A stretch of DNA of 37,353 bases from CAZDQL01 sp964507325 (GTDB lineage: Bacteria; Planctomycetota; UBA1135; GCA-002686595): assembly GCA_964507325.1 (NCBI GenBank), contig CAZDQL010000068.1:1-37353 (forward strand). Direction: 5' to 3'. This document shows positions 14,699-24,567 of this stretch, one piece after another. Under the pieces are notes generated by a model. The model worked only from the letters and a program-made list of their open reading frames with translations. It was not told the origin of the DNA and did not search any database. Position 1 is the first letter of the stretch. Every line of letters begins with the position of its first letter. A program made the position numbers and the translations under genes.

Positions 14699-17600
14699 GC
14701 CCGCGGCGGCTCCTGGCCACCGCGCGCCTGGACCTCCTCCACAACCTGCGCCGGCCCCTCTTCTGGATCTGGCTCCTGATCCTGGTCCTGACCTCCTGGG
14801 GGCTGTCGACGGGGGACATGCGCATCCAGTCGGGGGACTCCGACGTCGGCGGGTTGAAGACCCACATCACCTCCGAGTTCGCCTTGGCGCTGATCTTCGC
14901 GGCGCTGGTGCCCCTCTTCCACGCCTTCTTCATCGCGGTGGCGGCGGGGATGAGCGTCTTGCGCGACGAAGAGCTCGCGGTGGGCGAGGTTCTGCACGCC
15001 ACGCCCCTCAAGCCCTCCGAGTACGTCTGGGGCAAGTTCCTAGCGGCGCTCATCTCCTTCGTCGCCATGCTCGCCGTGCACGGAGCCCTGGCGGCCTTCT
15101 TCAATCACCTGGTCACCGGCGCCTCGCAGGCGGACTACGTGGGCCCCTTCCTGCTCGCGAACTACCTGCGGCCGGCCCTGGTCTTCGGTCTGCCGCTGGT
15201 GGTCTTCTTGGCGGGCACCAGCTTTTACGTCGGCAGCCGCTTCCGCCGGCCGATCCTGGTCTTCTTCCTGCCGGTGGCGATGCTCTTCCTGTGCGCCTTC
15301 TTCCTGTGGAGTTGGTCGCCGAGCTGGCTGCCCCACGCCTACAACCGCCTCTTGATGCTCGTCGACCCGGGGGGATTCCGCTGGCTGATGGAGACCTGGC
15401 TCGACACCGACCGGGGTGCCGCGTTCTACAACACCCAGGCGATCCCCTACGACACCCCCTTCCTCGTCAGCCGCGCCCTGTTCGTGCTGCTCGGCATCGT
15501 GCCCGTGTGGCTCGCGGCGCGGCACTTCGCGAAGAACCTGCGCGGGGTGCAGCGCCGGGTGTCGGGGGCCACGCTGCCCGAGCCGACTCCCACCGAGACC
15601 GCTCCCGTCACTCCCGCCGCCTTGGGAGCGCTGGGGATGCGCTCCAAGCGCCCCGGATTCCTGAGGGGACTGCTGGCGATCACCCGCGTCGAGTTCCGCG
15701 AGCTCCTGGCCTCGCCGGGGCTGTACCTCTTCGTGCCACTGATCGTCTTGGAGACGGTGGTCAACACGCTCTTCATGAACGGGCCCTTCGAGACCCCGGT
15801 GCTGCTCACCTCGGGGGTCCTGGCGGTGGGCGGGGTGGGCTGGCTCGCCGCCCTGGTGTGCCTGCTCCTGCTCTTCTACACCGTCGAGTCGCTGCGCCGG
15901 GAGGAGGGGACGGCCCTGGCCCAGATCCACCACGCGACGCCGGTGCGCACCTCGTCGATCCTCTTCGGCAAGGCGCTGGCGAATTCCCTGGTGGGGGTGG
16001 TGGTGATCGGTCTCACCATGTTGACCGACCTGATCATCCTGGTGGCGAGGGGCGAGGCGCCGGCGGACCCGATCCCCTTCCTCCTGGTGTGGTGCGTGCT
16101 GCTCTTGCCCACATTCCTGGCGTGGAGCAGCTTCGTGGCGCTGCTCTACTCGCTGGTGCGCAACCGCTACACGACCTACGCCCTGGCGCTGGGGGCGTTC
16201 ATGTGGACCAGCTACCAGGACGAGACGGGAGGGTTGTCGTGGGTCTGGAACTGGCCCCTGTGGAATGCGCTGCAGTGGAGCGACATGGGGGTCTTCGAGT
16301 TGATCCGCGGGGAGCTGCTCCTGAACCGGATCATGGTCGTGGTCGTGGCCGTTCTCTTCACGGTGGCGACGGTCCAGTTCTTCGGTCGCCGCCAGCGGGA
16401 CGCCACCAACACCCTCTTGCGCCTGCGCCCCAAACCTGTGGCGCGGAGGGCGCTCCTGCTCGCGCCGCTGTGGGTGCCGGTCCTGGTGCTGGGCGGGATC
16501 CTCGACGCACGCATCGACTCCGGGTTCCAGGGGGAGGAGCTCGAGAAGGCGACCCACGACTACTGGCGCAAGAACGTGGCCACCTGGCTCGACGCGCCGG
16601 AGCCGGACCTGGTGGGAGCGGACTTCGAGCTGGAGCTCTTCCCCGAGCGGCGCGCCTTCGAGGTGCGCGGCACCTTCCGCCTGCGCAACGAGACCGATGA
16701 GGCGCTGGCGGTGCTGCCCCTGACCCGCGGCTTCGGCTGGCGTCGTCCCGACTCCCTGCCGCCGCCGGAGGAGGGCGAGGGGGATGGACCCCTCTGGACC
16801 TTCGCCGGGCAGGAGCACGAGCCGGAGGACGCCGCGGGGTTGATCCTCTTCCGCCCCGAAGAGCCGCTGGCGACCGGCGAGGAGGTGGAGATCGGCTTCC
16901 ACCACTCCGGAGAGGTGCCCTTCGGCGCGACCCGCGGGGGCGGCGGAGCGGGCCAGTTCATCGTCCCCGGTGGGGTGGTGCTGCACAGCTTCTCCCCCTC
17001 CTTCGTGCCGGTGATCGGGTTCCAGGAGGGGATCGGCGTCGACGAGGACAACGCCTGGGATCCGAAGCAGTACGACGAGAGCTTCTTCGAGGGGGACACC
17101 CCCTCACTGTTCGGAACCGCGGGGCGTCCCTACCCGGTGCGCTCCAAGGTCACCGCTCCCGCGGAGTACACCATCAACTGCGTCGGCACCCTCACGAGCG
17201 ACGAAGTGGTCGACGGCCGTCGCACGGTGGTCTGGGAGACGGACGAGCCGGTGCGCTTCTTCAACGTCGTCGCCGGTCGCTGGGCGGTGGCGCGGGGGGA
17301 GCAGGGGACGGCCCTCTACTACCACCCCGAGCACGACTACAACGTGCCGGCGATGGTGGAGGCGCTGGACGCGGCGCGGGAGCACTACTCCCGCTGGTTC
17401 CACCCCTACCCCTGGAACGAGCTGAAGATCTCCCAGTTCCCCGGGCTCGGGGCCTACGCCCAGGGCTTCCCCACCAACATCACCTTCTCGGAGGCGATCG
17501 GATTCCTGACCGAGGACGAGGAGGACGTGGCGGACGCCCCCTTCCTGGTGACCGCCCACGAGTCGGCGCACCAGTGGTGGGGCAACATGCTCTGCCCCGG

Positions 17601-18351
17601 CCGCGGTCCGGGTGGGAACCTGCTCTCGGAGGGGATGGCGCACTTCTCGACCCTGCTGCTCTTCGAAGAGGTGCGCGGTCTCGAGGCGCGCATCGAGTTC
17701 GCGCGGCGCATCGAGGACCAGTACGGCGACCAGCGCGTGGCGGACTCGGAGCGCGCCCTGGTGTGGATCACCGGCGACCGTCCGGGCGACACGACGGTCA
17801 CCTACGACAAGGCAGGTTGGGTCTTCTGGATGCTCTCGAACCAGATCGGCCGTGAGCGCTGCCTCGAGGGGATGTCGAGCTTCATGACCCACTACCTCCA
17901 CGACCGCGACCACCCCGTGCTGCAGGACTTCCTGGCGCACATGCGCCCCTTCGCCCCGGACGAGGAGGCCTACGACGCCTTCGTCGAGCAGTGGTTCCAC
18001 GAGGTGGTCCTACCCGAGTTCCGCTTGGAGGAGGTGCAGAGGGTGGAGAGCGCCGGCGGCTGGGAGGTGACCCTGAACCTCACCAACGCGGGCACGGGCG
18101 ACGTCACTGTGGAGGTGGCCGCCGTGCGCGGCGAACGCTTCCCCGACGAGGACGCCGAGGACCCCGAGCCCTACCACGAGGCGCGCACCTCCGTCTCCCT
18201 GGGGGCGGAGGAGACGCAGGAGATCCGCATCGAGTGCGACTTCGAGCCCCAGCGGGTGGTGGTCGACCCGGACGCGCTGGTCTTGATGCTGCGCAGGCAG
18301 AAGGCGGAGCACGACCTCGAAGCGAAGAAGACCGGCGTGAGCTTCCTGTGA
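14695..18351 (+). CDS. ABC-2 permease fused to M1-family metallopeptidase
   Basis: This 1218-residue fusion starts with about 600 residues carrying 12-13 membrane segments in two ABC-2 permease halves. They include FALALIFAALVPLFHAFF and IPFLLVWCVLLLPTFLAW. The remainder is an M1 (gluzincin) peptidase outside the membrane. Zinc-site residues are H955-E956-S-A-H959 and E979 in LLSEGMAH, with 19 residues between H959 and E979. Y1037 in TYDKAGW is the likely transition-state Tyr. The GAMEN exopeptidase motif is replaced by GAYAQGFPTN, as in other ABC-M1 fusions I know of, so plain aminopeptidase activity is not certain. The GTG start overlaps the ATPase stop. Export of a peptide coupled to its trimming or sensing is a plausible role, but this is inference. 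Confidence 0.9.
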   Translation: MSPRRLLATARLDLLHNLRRPLFWIWLLILVLTSWGLSTGDMRIQSGDSDVGGLKTHITSEFALALIFAALVPLFHAFFIAVAAGMSVLRDEELAVGEVLHATPLKPSEYVWGKFLAALISFVAMLAVHGALAAFFNHLVTGASQADYVGPFLLANYLRPALVFGLPLVVFLAGTSFYVGSRFRRPILVFFLPVAMLFLCAFFLWSWSPSWLPHAYNRLLMLVDPGGFRWLMETWLDTDRGAAFYNTQAIPYDTPFLVSRALFVLLGIVPVWLAARHFAKNLRGVQRRVSGATLPEPTPTETAPVTPAALGALGMRSKRPGFLRGLLAITRVEFRELLASPGLYLFVPLIVLETVVNTLFMNGPFETPVLLTSGVLAVGGVGWLAALVCLLLLFYTVESLRREEGTALAQIHHATPVRTSSILFGKALANSLVGVVVIGLTMLTDLIILVARGEAPADPIPFLLVWCVLLLPTFLAWSSFVALLYSLVRNRYTTYALALGAFMWTSYQDETGGLSWVWNWPLWNALQWSDMGVFELIRGELLLNRIMVVVVAVLFTVATVQFFGRRQRDATNTLLRLRPKPVARRALLLAPLWVPVLVLGGILDARIDSGFQGEELEKATHDYWRKNVATWLDAPEPDLVGADFELELFPERRAFEVRGTFRLRNETDEALAVLPLTRGFGWRRPDSLPPPEEGEGDGPLWTFAGQEHEPEDAAGLILFRPEEPLATGEEVEIGFHHSGEVPFGATRGGGGAGQFIVPGGVVLHSFSPSFVPVIGFQEGIGVDEDNAWDPKQYDESFFEGDTPSLFGTAGRPYPVRSKVTAPAEYTINCVGTLTSDEVVDGRRTVVWETDEPVRFFNVVAGRWAVARGEQGTALYYHPEHDYNVPAMVEALDAAREHYSRWFHPYPWNELKISQFPGLGAYAQGFPTNITFSEAIGFLTEDEEDVADAPFLVTAHESAHQWWGNMLCPGRGPGGNLLSEGMAHFSTLLLFEEVRGLEARIEFARRIEDQYGDQRVADSERALVWITGDRPGDTTVTYDKAGWVFWMLSNQIGRERCLEGMSSFMTHYLHDRDHPVLQDFLAHMRPFAPDEEAYDAFVEQWFHEVVLPEFRLEEVQRVESAGGWEVTLNLTNAGTGDVTVEVAAVRGERFPDEDAEDPEPYHEARTSVSLGAEETQEIRIECDFEPQRVVVDPDALVLMLRRQKAEHDLEAKKTGVSFL

Positions 18352-18373
18352 CGGGGCGTCCCTCGCCGCCGAC

Positions 18374-21139
18374 TCAGCGCTCCAACCGCACCCGCGCCCG
18401 TACGCCATCCTCCTCGAAGGTGACCCCGAGCTCGGCGCCGCGCAGAGCCTCCACCGCCGGCGGCAGCAGGGGACCCTCTTTGCGCGGAGCTCCCGGGTGT
18501 CCGAAGAGGTTCGTGGTCGTGCAGCCCCACTCCTCGTCCCAGCGGTACTCGCCGCCGTCGGGGCAGCGCAGCTCGACGCCCCAGCGTTGGGTGTGGAAGG
18601 CGACCGGGTCCCGTCCGGGGACCAGGCGCCGCCACTCGTCGAGGATCGGGAGCGCCCGCCAGGCGCCGCGCTGGCGGTCGCGGCGCCACTCGCGACCGAA
18701 GAGCGCGCCGAGGACGAGGGGGAACTTGCCCCCCAGGCGCAGGGCGGCGCTCTCCCCGAGCCAGGCGGGTGCGTCGTACTCGGGCGCCTCACCCTTCGCC
18801 CGCGCGGCGCGGCGCTCGATCTCGCCGTGGATGACGTCCTCCCGCAGGGTGACGAGCAGCGCGTCGGCGAAGCTCGCGTAGTAGAACGCCAGGGGCTGGT
18901 CCGCCAGCGCCGTGAGGCCGTCGGGAACCATCGCCACGTAGCTGCGCCCGGCGTGCTCGCGGGTCTCGTAGCGCACCAGGCCCGGCGCGCTGCCCTCGAT
19001 GAAGGAGCGCACCCCCGCCAGGAAGACCGTCAACCGCATCGGGTCGACGCTGGGCACTCGCAGGGCGATCGGCAGGCGATACATATTGCGCTCGAGGAAG
19101 CGCTCCGGCTCCTCGGCCGCGGCCATCTCCGCCCACAGCTCGGGGTCGTCCTCGACGACGATCGACACGTCGTCACCGAGCCACGCCAGGGGGTGGGCCA
19201 GGTCCTTCAAGACGATGCTGGAGAAGACGTTGGCGGCCTCCTTGTACAGCTCCGACTCGCGACCCAGGGCGAGGGCGAAGTGCAGGACACTCCCCGCGTG
19301 CGGATCCCCGTCGGTGGGCGCGAGCTCTGCCCCGCGGGTGAGGTCGATCAGGTCGCGGTACTCGCTGCGCACGATCAGCGGGCGCACCGTCATGTCGAGC
19401 TCCAACCGATCGTCGCGCACGACCAGGCGCGCGGCGACGGGATCGAGCACCTCCCGCCACAGGTTCTCGTAGCGGCGGCGAAAGCGGTCGTAGTGGGTCT
19501 TCTCGGCGTAGGTGACGTATTCGATCGGGAGCTCGCCGATCGGCGTCAGGAAGTTGGGCGTGCCGTAGATCTCGGAGCGCAGCCCCCCATCGGCGCGCAC
19601 GAGGCGCCCCTCCCCGGGGATCGGCAGGCGCTCGAGCACGACCCCGTCCCGCGGCAGCATGCCGCGCAGCTCGAGTTCGAGGTCCGCCGCCGCGCGGTTG
19701 GCCATCAGGGCCGCGGCGCGCGTGCGCCGCGAGGCGCCGATGCGCCAGCGGGGGCTCCCCCAGCGCCGGATGGTGGCGTCGGTGAGGACCAGAAAGGCGT
19801 CCTCCTCCCCTTCGTCGAGGCGGTAGCGGTCGCGAAAGTAGAGGTACTCGGGCGCGCTGGTGAGCGCGGGGACAAGTCCCTCTCGCACCGCCCCCAGGCG
19901 CTCGAGCTGGGCCAGGGAGTTGGTCACCACCACGTCGTCGCCGAGGCGCGCCAGGTAGCTCGAGATCGAGCGGTCGTCGGTGACTCGTCCGCGGTACGAG
20001 AGCCCGCCGGCCACTCCCTCCACCGCGCGCGCTCCAGCGGCGCGCCCCGACTCCTCGATGCGCGCGGCGAGCATCGCCTCCAGCATCTCCACCCGTTCGC
20101 CGGCGAAGATCAGGGCCACGTCACTGCCGGTGCGCAGGTAGGGGTCGCCGCCGGTGGCGGCCACGCGGGTCACGAGCTCCGACCCGAAGGCGCGCGCGAA
20201 GTTGTCCAGCGGCAGGGCGAGCTGCCGCTCGTAGCGCGCCTGGGTGGCGGCGTCCTCCGAGCTGGCGTCGAGGAGCTCCAGCACCGGCGCCCCGTTGGCG
20301 CGCAGCTCGTCGAGCACCGTCACCAGGGACGCGAAGCTCGGGAGGAAGACCGCGTGCTGATCGATCGGCAGGTGATGCGCGAGGGCATCGAGGCGCGGGT
20401 CGAGCCCCGCCACCAGAGGCTTCCAGTCGATCTCGGGGGTGGTGATCCCCTCCAGGGTCTCCAGGGGCGTCATCTCCCCCGATCCCCCCCCGGTCTCGAT
20501 CACGTCGTCGAGGGCCAGGTTCTCCGCCAGGGCGCGCCCACCGGTGAAGAGGTCGTAGGTGCGCTCGACCTCCATGCGGCGACCGTGGAAGCCGCGCAGG
20601 CTGCGGTCGTCGTCGAAGGGTGGCCGCTCGAGCCCCAGCTCGTCGAGGGCGCGCGCGGTCTGATCGGCGCGGAAGCGGAACCAGGCCGCACCGGGCAGGT
20701 CGTGGCGGTGGCGCCAGGTGTAGTGCAGGTAGCGGTTCTCGAGGAAGTCGCCGCGGCCGTCGGCCTCTCCCCCCCCGAGGGTCGCCCGGAAGCGATGGCG
20801 GGTCGAGCCCGTGCCGTCGGTGCGCGGCACCCACAGCTCGCCCCGCACCTCGCTTCCGGGGGCGGCGCGCATGGAGACCTCTAGGCTCCCGAGCCGCAGG
20901 TCCTCGTCTCCCCAGGGCCGGAGGTAGGGCACCCCCAGGTAGGCCTCGACCGCCCCCTCGCAGCGCACGTCGGGCTGGGGCCAGCCGCGCAGCTCCCAGG
21001 AGCCGAAGAGGCGCTCGAGGGCGGGCTTCTCACCCTCCACGAAGGCGAGCTCATCGATGGTGAGGGTGCGGTAGACGTCCTGGGCGGCGGCGATCGGGGT
21101 GGCCAGGCCGAGGGTGACGAGGGCGGTTATCAGGCGCAT
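18374..21139 (-). CDS. Large secreted protein of unknown function
   Basis: This 921-residue exported protein has a signal peptide (1-19, cut AAA/Q). I do not recognise a family. The whole length reads as a folded, mixed alpha/beta protein rich in Arg and Glu, with no membrane segment after the signal, no repeats and no obvious catalytic motif. Cysteines are few: one near the N-terminus in PDVRCEG, and two near the C-terminus in ELRCPDGG and WGCTTTN. The ATG at 21139 has AGGAGG five bases ahead, which rules out the longer reading to 21187. It lies 85 bp behind the M19 dipeptidase gene on the same strand and is convergent with the M1 fusion gene (22 bp). Secretion is well supported; the role is unknown. 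Confidence 0.75.
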   Translation of the reverse strand: MRLITALVTLGLATPIAAAQDVYRTLTIDELAFVEGEKPALERLFGSWELRGWPQPDVRCEGAVEAYLGVPYLRPWGDEDLRLGSLEVSMRAAPGSEVRGELWVPRTDGTGSTRHRFRATLGGGEADGRGDFLENRYLHYTWRHRHDLPGAAWFRFRADQTARALDELGLERPPFDDDRSLRGFHGRRMEVERTYDLFTGGRALAENLALDDVIETGGGSGEMTPLETLEGITTPEIDWKPLVAGLDPRLDALAHHLPIDQHAVFLPSFASLVTVLDELRANGAPVLELLDASSEDAATQARYERQLALPLDNFARAFGSELVTRVAATGGDPYLRTGSDVALIFAGERVEMLEAMLAARIEESGRAAGARAVEGVAGGLSYRGRVTDDRSISSYLARLGDDVVVTNSLAQLERLGAVREGLVPALTSAPEYLYFRDRYRLDEGEEDAFLVLTDATIRRWGSPRWRIGASRRTRAAALMANRAAADLELELRGMLPRDGVVLERLPIPGEGRLVRADGGLRSEIYGTPNFLTPIGELPIEYVTYAEKTHYDRFRRRYENLWREVLDPVAARLVVRDDRLELDMTVRPLIVRSEYRDLIDLTRGAELAPTDGDPHAGSVLHFALALGRESELYKEAANVFSSIVLKDLAHPLAWLGDDVSIVVEDDPELWAEMAAAEEPERFLERNMYRLPIALRVPSVDPMRLTVFLAGVRSFIEGSAPGLVRYETREHAGRSYVAMVPDGLTALADQPLAFYYASFADALLVTLREDVIHGEIERRAARAKGEAPEYDAPAWLGESAALRLGGKFPLVLGALFGREWRRDRQRGAWRALPILDEWRRLVPGRDPVAFHTQRWGVELRCPDGGEYRWDEEWGCTTTNLFGHPGAPRKEGPLLPPAVEALRGAELGVTFEEDGVRARVRLER

Positions 21140-21224
21140 CGGGTCCTCCTGTGGACTCCTGGAGTATCGCGCCGGGGGGGACTCCATCCCCTCGATCGTG
21201 TGGAGCGAATCGATAAGCCCTGCT

Positions 21225-22400
21225 TCACGAACCGGTAGGAGGATCCCCCGCTAGCAGGGGGGTCAGCTCGGCCCCCGCGGCCGCCGTGCCCTGGCCGGTG
21301 GCGGCGGCGAAGACCCGCCGCAGGTTGCCCCCGAGCACCGCTTGCACTCCCTGGCGATCGAGCCCGCGCTCGAGGAGGCCCTCCGCCAGGAGCGGGTACC
21401 CGGAGGCGTCCTCGAGCCCCGCCGGCCGGCGCTGGATGCCGTCGAAGTCGGAGCCGATCCCGACCTGCTCCACCCCGGCGATCTCCACGGCGTGCATCAC
21501 GTGGTCGAGCACCCGCTCCAGGGGCAGGGGGGCGACCGCGGCCTGCAGGTGGTCCGCCTGGGCGAAGAAGAGTGCCGCGCCCTCCTCCGCCTCGATGGCG
21601 CGGTAGGCGTCCGTCTGGCGCGCGCGGTCGTCGACCTCCCGCTCGGCGGCGTCGAGGAAGGGCGTGCAGAAGACGATCCCCACCACGCCCCCCGCCCGTG
21701 CCAGGGCGCGCAGCTGGTCGTCGGAGAGGTTGCGCGGGTGGTCGTGCAGGGCGCGGCAACCGGAGTGGCTGGCGATTGCGGGTTGGGCGCCGAACTCGAG
21801 GGCGTCGTAGAAGGAGCGCTCGCCGGCGTGGGAGAGGTCGACCAGCATCCCGAGCTCGTTCATGCGCTCCACCACCGAGCGCCCGAAGGGGGACAAGCCG
21901 GGGGGAATGTCGGGGCCGGCGCCCGGCTGGCAGGAGCGCACCCAGGAGAGGTGCTCGTTCCAGACCAGGGTCATGACCCGCACGCCGCGCTCGAAGAACC
22001 ACTCCAGCGTCTCGAGGCTCTCCTCGATCGAGTGGCCCCCTTCGATCCCCGCGATCGCGGCCACGCGGCCCGCCGCGCGCGCCTGCTCGAGGACCGCGTC
22101 GTTCCCAGCCCACTGGACGCGATCGGGGTGGCGCGCCAACAGGGCGTGGAATTCGGCCAGGAGGCGCGTGGTGCGCAGGCGCGCGCCTCCGAGCGAGGGA
22201 TCGCGGAACCTGGGATCGGCCCAACAGGCGAGGACCACCGCCTCGAGCCCGCCGCGGCGTCCGCGGACGAGGTCCAGGTGGCCGGGGGTCTCGGTCCCCA
22301 GGTCGTGCCCCAGGTCGAGGGCGCGCTGGAGGGAGTCGGTGTGGGCGTCGAAGACGGGGAAGGGGCCCGGGGAGGAGCTGGAGGAGGGAGATGTGGCCAT
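21225..22400 (-). CDS. Membrane dipeptidase family (peptidase M19), cytoplasmic form
   Basis: This 391-residue zinc dipeptidase of the amidohydrolase superfamily shows the full M19 set. Metal ligands H20/D22 are in FDAHTDSL, bridging E120 in GIEGGHSIEE, H191 in VDLSHAG and H212 in IASHSGCRALHDHPRNLSDD. D318 is in IGSDFDG. It should cleave dipeptides, including those with a D-residue at the C-terminal side; that specificity comes from the family. There is no signal peptide: a Ser-rich 13-residue leader is followed at once by the first strand. The ATG at 22400 has no clear Shine-Dalgarno, and the start is chosen because the fold begins there. It is divergent from the next gene with only 48 bp between them. 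Confidence 0.92.
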   Translation of the reverse strand: MATSPSSSSSPGPFPVFDAHTDSLQRALDLGHDLGTETPGHLDLVRGRRGGLEAVVLACWADPRFRDPSLGGARLRTTRLLAEFHALLARHPDRVQWAGNDAVLEQARAAGRVAAIAGIEGGHSIEESLETLEWFFERGVRVMTLVWNEHLSWVRSCQPGAGPDIPPGLSPFGRSVVERMNELGMLVDLSHAGERSFYDALEFGAQPAIASHSGCRALHDHPRNLSDDQLRALARAGGVVGIVFCTPFLDAAEREVDDRARQTDAYRAIEAEEGAALFFAQADHLQAAVAPLPLERVLDHVMHAVEIAGVEQVGIGSDFDGIQRRPAGLEDASGYPLLAEGLLERGLDRQGVQAVLGGNLRRVFAAATGQGTAAAGAELTPLLAGDPPTGS

Positions 22401-22448
22401 GCGGGGCGCACTGTAGTCTCTGGGCACCCTCGACACCGAGGCACCCTG

Positions 22449-23885
22449 GTGCGGACCTTCCTGATTCGAGGCGCGATCGCCGTGGTGGTCGCGTGGATCG
22501 TGATCGGCGTCTTGAGCCGTGGGGGGGGTGTGGATCCGGTCGCAGCCGCGCCCGCCCTCGAGGCGGGGATGGCCGGGGAGGAGGCGGTCCTCTCGGAGAC
22601 GCGCGCGCGGGCGGACGAGGTGCGCGCTCCCCTCGGCGCGGGCGCCGCGGGTGAGCCCGCGGAGCCTACCGCTTCCCCCTGCGCATCGATCTCCGGCCGG
22701 GTCTTCCGCCGGGCCGTCACCTTCGTGCCCGAGGGGCTCGCTCCCCTCTGGGAGCGCCTGGACGCGGGCGAGATGCCGACCGACGAGGAGTTGCGAGCCT
22801 ACGTGCGAGGCCCGTCGCCTCCTTGGTTGAGATCCACCGAGAGACCCGCCGTGGGGATCGAGGTCCGCCTGATGCAGCAGCATGCCCCTCCCGATCGGGA
22901 GCCGGTCGCCGTGGCGTTCACCGACCCCGCGGGGAGCTTCCACTTCGACGAGCTGCCTCCGGGGGGCTACGACCTGCGCCTCTTCCCCACCGTGGAGACG
23001 CCGGTCTTCGTCGTGGAGGACTCCCTCCTGGCCCGCCGGGTCGTCGTCGCTCGGGGGGAGGAGCGCAGCGTCGACTTCCCCCTGCCGGAGGGCGTCGTGA
23101 CCGTCCGGGGTCGCGTCGTCGACTCCAGGGGTGCGCCGATCGCGGGAGCCGAGGTGCGGGTCCGGCCCTGCGGGGACCCGGAGCTCCACGGCGACGAGTT
23201 CTACGGCTCCCCCCGCCGCTGCCCCCCCCTGGTCGTCGAGACCGACGAGTGGGGTGGCTACGTCCTACGCGGATTCCAGCCCCTGACCCTCTTCGCCGCC
23301 ATGCGCTTCATCGGCGACGGCGAGTGCACGCGCTCGATGGCGGTCCTCACCATCGCAGCCCCCGGCCGGGTGACGCGGCGGATCGTGGTGCCGCCCTTGA
23401 CGCGTGCGGTGGAGGAGGACGCCCGGGAGTGGATCACCGAGCTGAGCGCCCTCCTCGCTCGGCTGGACCCCGCCCTCTACGGCGGGGACGAGACGGCCAC
23501 CCCCTACCGCTGGGGCACGCGCCCCACCTTCCGCGGTGAGGAGATGCTGCTCCCCGACGTCGTGCTGCCGGAGGCCGCGACGCTGGCTGGCGTGGTCGTG
23601 GACGAGGGGGGAACCCGCTTGGGAGAGGCGCTCTTGAGGCCGAGGCGCGAGGGGGAAGAGACCGGCTCCCCCATTCCCTTGGTCCCCGGGCCGCTCCCCC
23701 ACCTGGAGTGGACCGAGGCCGGCGCCAAGGGTGCCTTCGAGCTCCCCGGGCTCGACCCGGGGGACTACCGCTTCGAGGTCCTCTCCCCAGGCGATGGACA
23801 GGTGCGGGCCGCCGTCACCCCTCCGGTAGCGGCGGAGTCGGCGGTGCGGGTCGGGGACCTGCGGGTGGTGGTGCCCGGCGGGTAG
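22449..23885 (+). CDS. Membrane-anchored protein with carboxypeptidase-regulatory-like domains
   Basis: This 478-residue protein has one N-terminal membrane helix (residues 5-23, IRGAIAVVVAWIVIGVL) and is otherwise extracytoplasmic. Three CarboxypepD_reg-like beta-sandwich modules are visible. The first (about 80-215) holds FTDPAGSFHFDELPPGGYDL. The second (about 216-300) holds VTVRGRVVDSRGAPIAGAEV. The third (about 375-478) holds LAGVVVDEGG and GAFELPGLDPGDYRFEV. Such modules are structural and often sit on surface proteins of planctomycetes and Bacteroidetes. The start is a GTG at 22449 with GAGG eight bases upstream. Its stop codon is only 3 bp from the stop of the next, convergent gene. 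No enzymatic part is seen. Confidence 0.75.
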   Translation: MRTFLIRGAIAVVVAWIVIGVLSRGGGVDPVAAAPALEAGMAGEEAVLSETRARADEVRAPLGAGAAGEPAEPTASPCASISGRVFRRAVTFVPEGLAPLWERLDAGEMPTDEELRAYVRGPSPPWLRSTERPAVGIEVRLMQQHAPPDREPVAVAFTDPAGSFHFDELPPGGYDLRLFPTVETPVFVVEDSLLARRVVVARGEERSVDFPLPEGVVTVRGRVVDSRGAPIAGAEVRVRPCGDPELHGDEFYGSPRRCPPLVVETDEWGGYVLRGFQPLTLFAAMRFIGDGECTRSMAVLTIAAPGRVTRRIVVPPLTRAVEEDAREWITELSALLARLDPALYGGDETATPYRWGTRPTFRGEEMLLPDVVLPEAATLAGVVVDEGGTRLGEALLRPRREGEETGSPIPLVPGPLPHLEWTEAGAKGAFELPGLDPGDYRFEVLSPGDGQVRAAVTPPVAAESAVRVGDLRVVVPGG

Positions 23886-23888
23886 GAG

Positions 23889-24452
23889 TCACTTCGGTGC
23901 CACCTCGACCCTGACCGAGTTCGAGGAGGTGTGGCGCTGCTCCGCCCCGCCGAAGAGCTGGGGGCGCATCGCGAGCAGCGGCTCGTGGAGGTGATGGTAG
24001 AGGGCGACCACCTCGTACTCGACGGCGACGCGGGTCAGCCAGTGATCGTCGAGGAAGACGGTCGCCTTGCGGCCGGAGACGACCACCAGAGCCCGCTTGC
24101 GGTTCGCCGCCTGCTCGGTGGTCAGCCGCAGCGCGAGCGTCTCGCCGTTGCGGTAGAGCAGGGTGGCCTCACTCAGGACCTCCTCCGCGTCCGAGCGGCA
24201 GTAGCGGACGATCAGGTCGAGTCCGAGATCCCACCCCTCACGGGCTCCCCTCGTCCGGGGGGGGTGGACCAGGGGTCCGATCGACCCGGCGGGGAGCGTG
24301 ACCTCGAGGATCGCCGTCGGACGATCCGGTGTCGGCAGCTGGACGGCCTCGAGCCGGATCTGCGTCGGCGCGGATCGATCCGGATCCTGGTCCGGAGGAA
24401 CCTGGATGCCGGTGATCACGGCCGAGAGGAGAATCACCATCGGTAGTCGCAC
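23889..24452 (-). CDS. Small secreted protein of unknown function
   Basis: This 187-residue protein has an N-terminal hydrophobic stretch (MRLPMVILLSAVITGI) that fits a signal peptide with a cut after about residue 16. The rest is predicted to be mostly beta strands, for example TAILEVTLPAG, ALVVVSGRKATVFLDD and VAVEYEVVALYHH. No family or catalytic motif is recognised. The GTG start at 24452 is supported by GAGGAG six bases ahead; an internal ATG four codons later is possible. It is convergent with the preceding gene, stop to stop within 3 bp, and stands alone on its strand before the oxidoreductase gene. Confidence 0.6.
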   Translation of the reverse strand: MRLPMVILLSAVITGIQVPPDQDPDRSAPTQIRLEAVQLPTPDRPTAILEVTLPAGSIGPLVHPPRTRGAREGWDLGLDLIVRYCRSDAEEVLSEATLLYRNGETLALRLTTEQAANRKRALVVVSGRKATVFLDDHWLTRVAVEYEVVALYHHLHEPLLAMRPQLFGGAEQRHTSSNSVRVEVAPK

Positions 24453-24567
24453 GACTGGCTCCTCATCTTCGACACCAGTATCCGGTCCTCCCGCGTCCGT
24501 GCGGTCACGGCCGGGTAACGACGTCGCGGCATCGGTCGCGGCTCAGCCGGCGGGGCGAGCTCCTCTC

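Noticed and set aside
15040..16986. 648-residue minus-strand open frame
   Set aside because: It is antisense to the ABC-2 permease. Its composition is Gln/Arg/His-rich, typical of a GC-rich shadow.
18497..20884. 795-residue plus-strand open frame
   Set aside because: It is antisense to the 921-residue secreted protein, which has a strong ribosome-binding site and a signal peptide.
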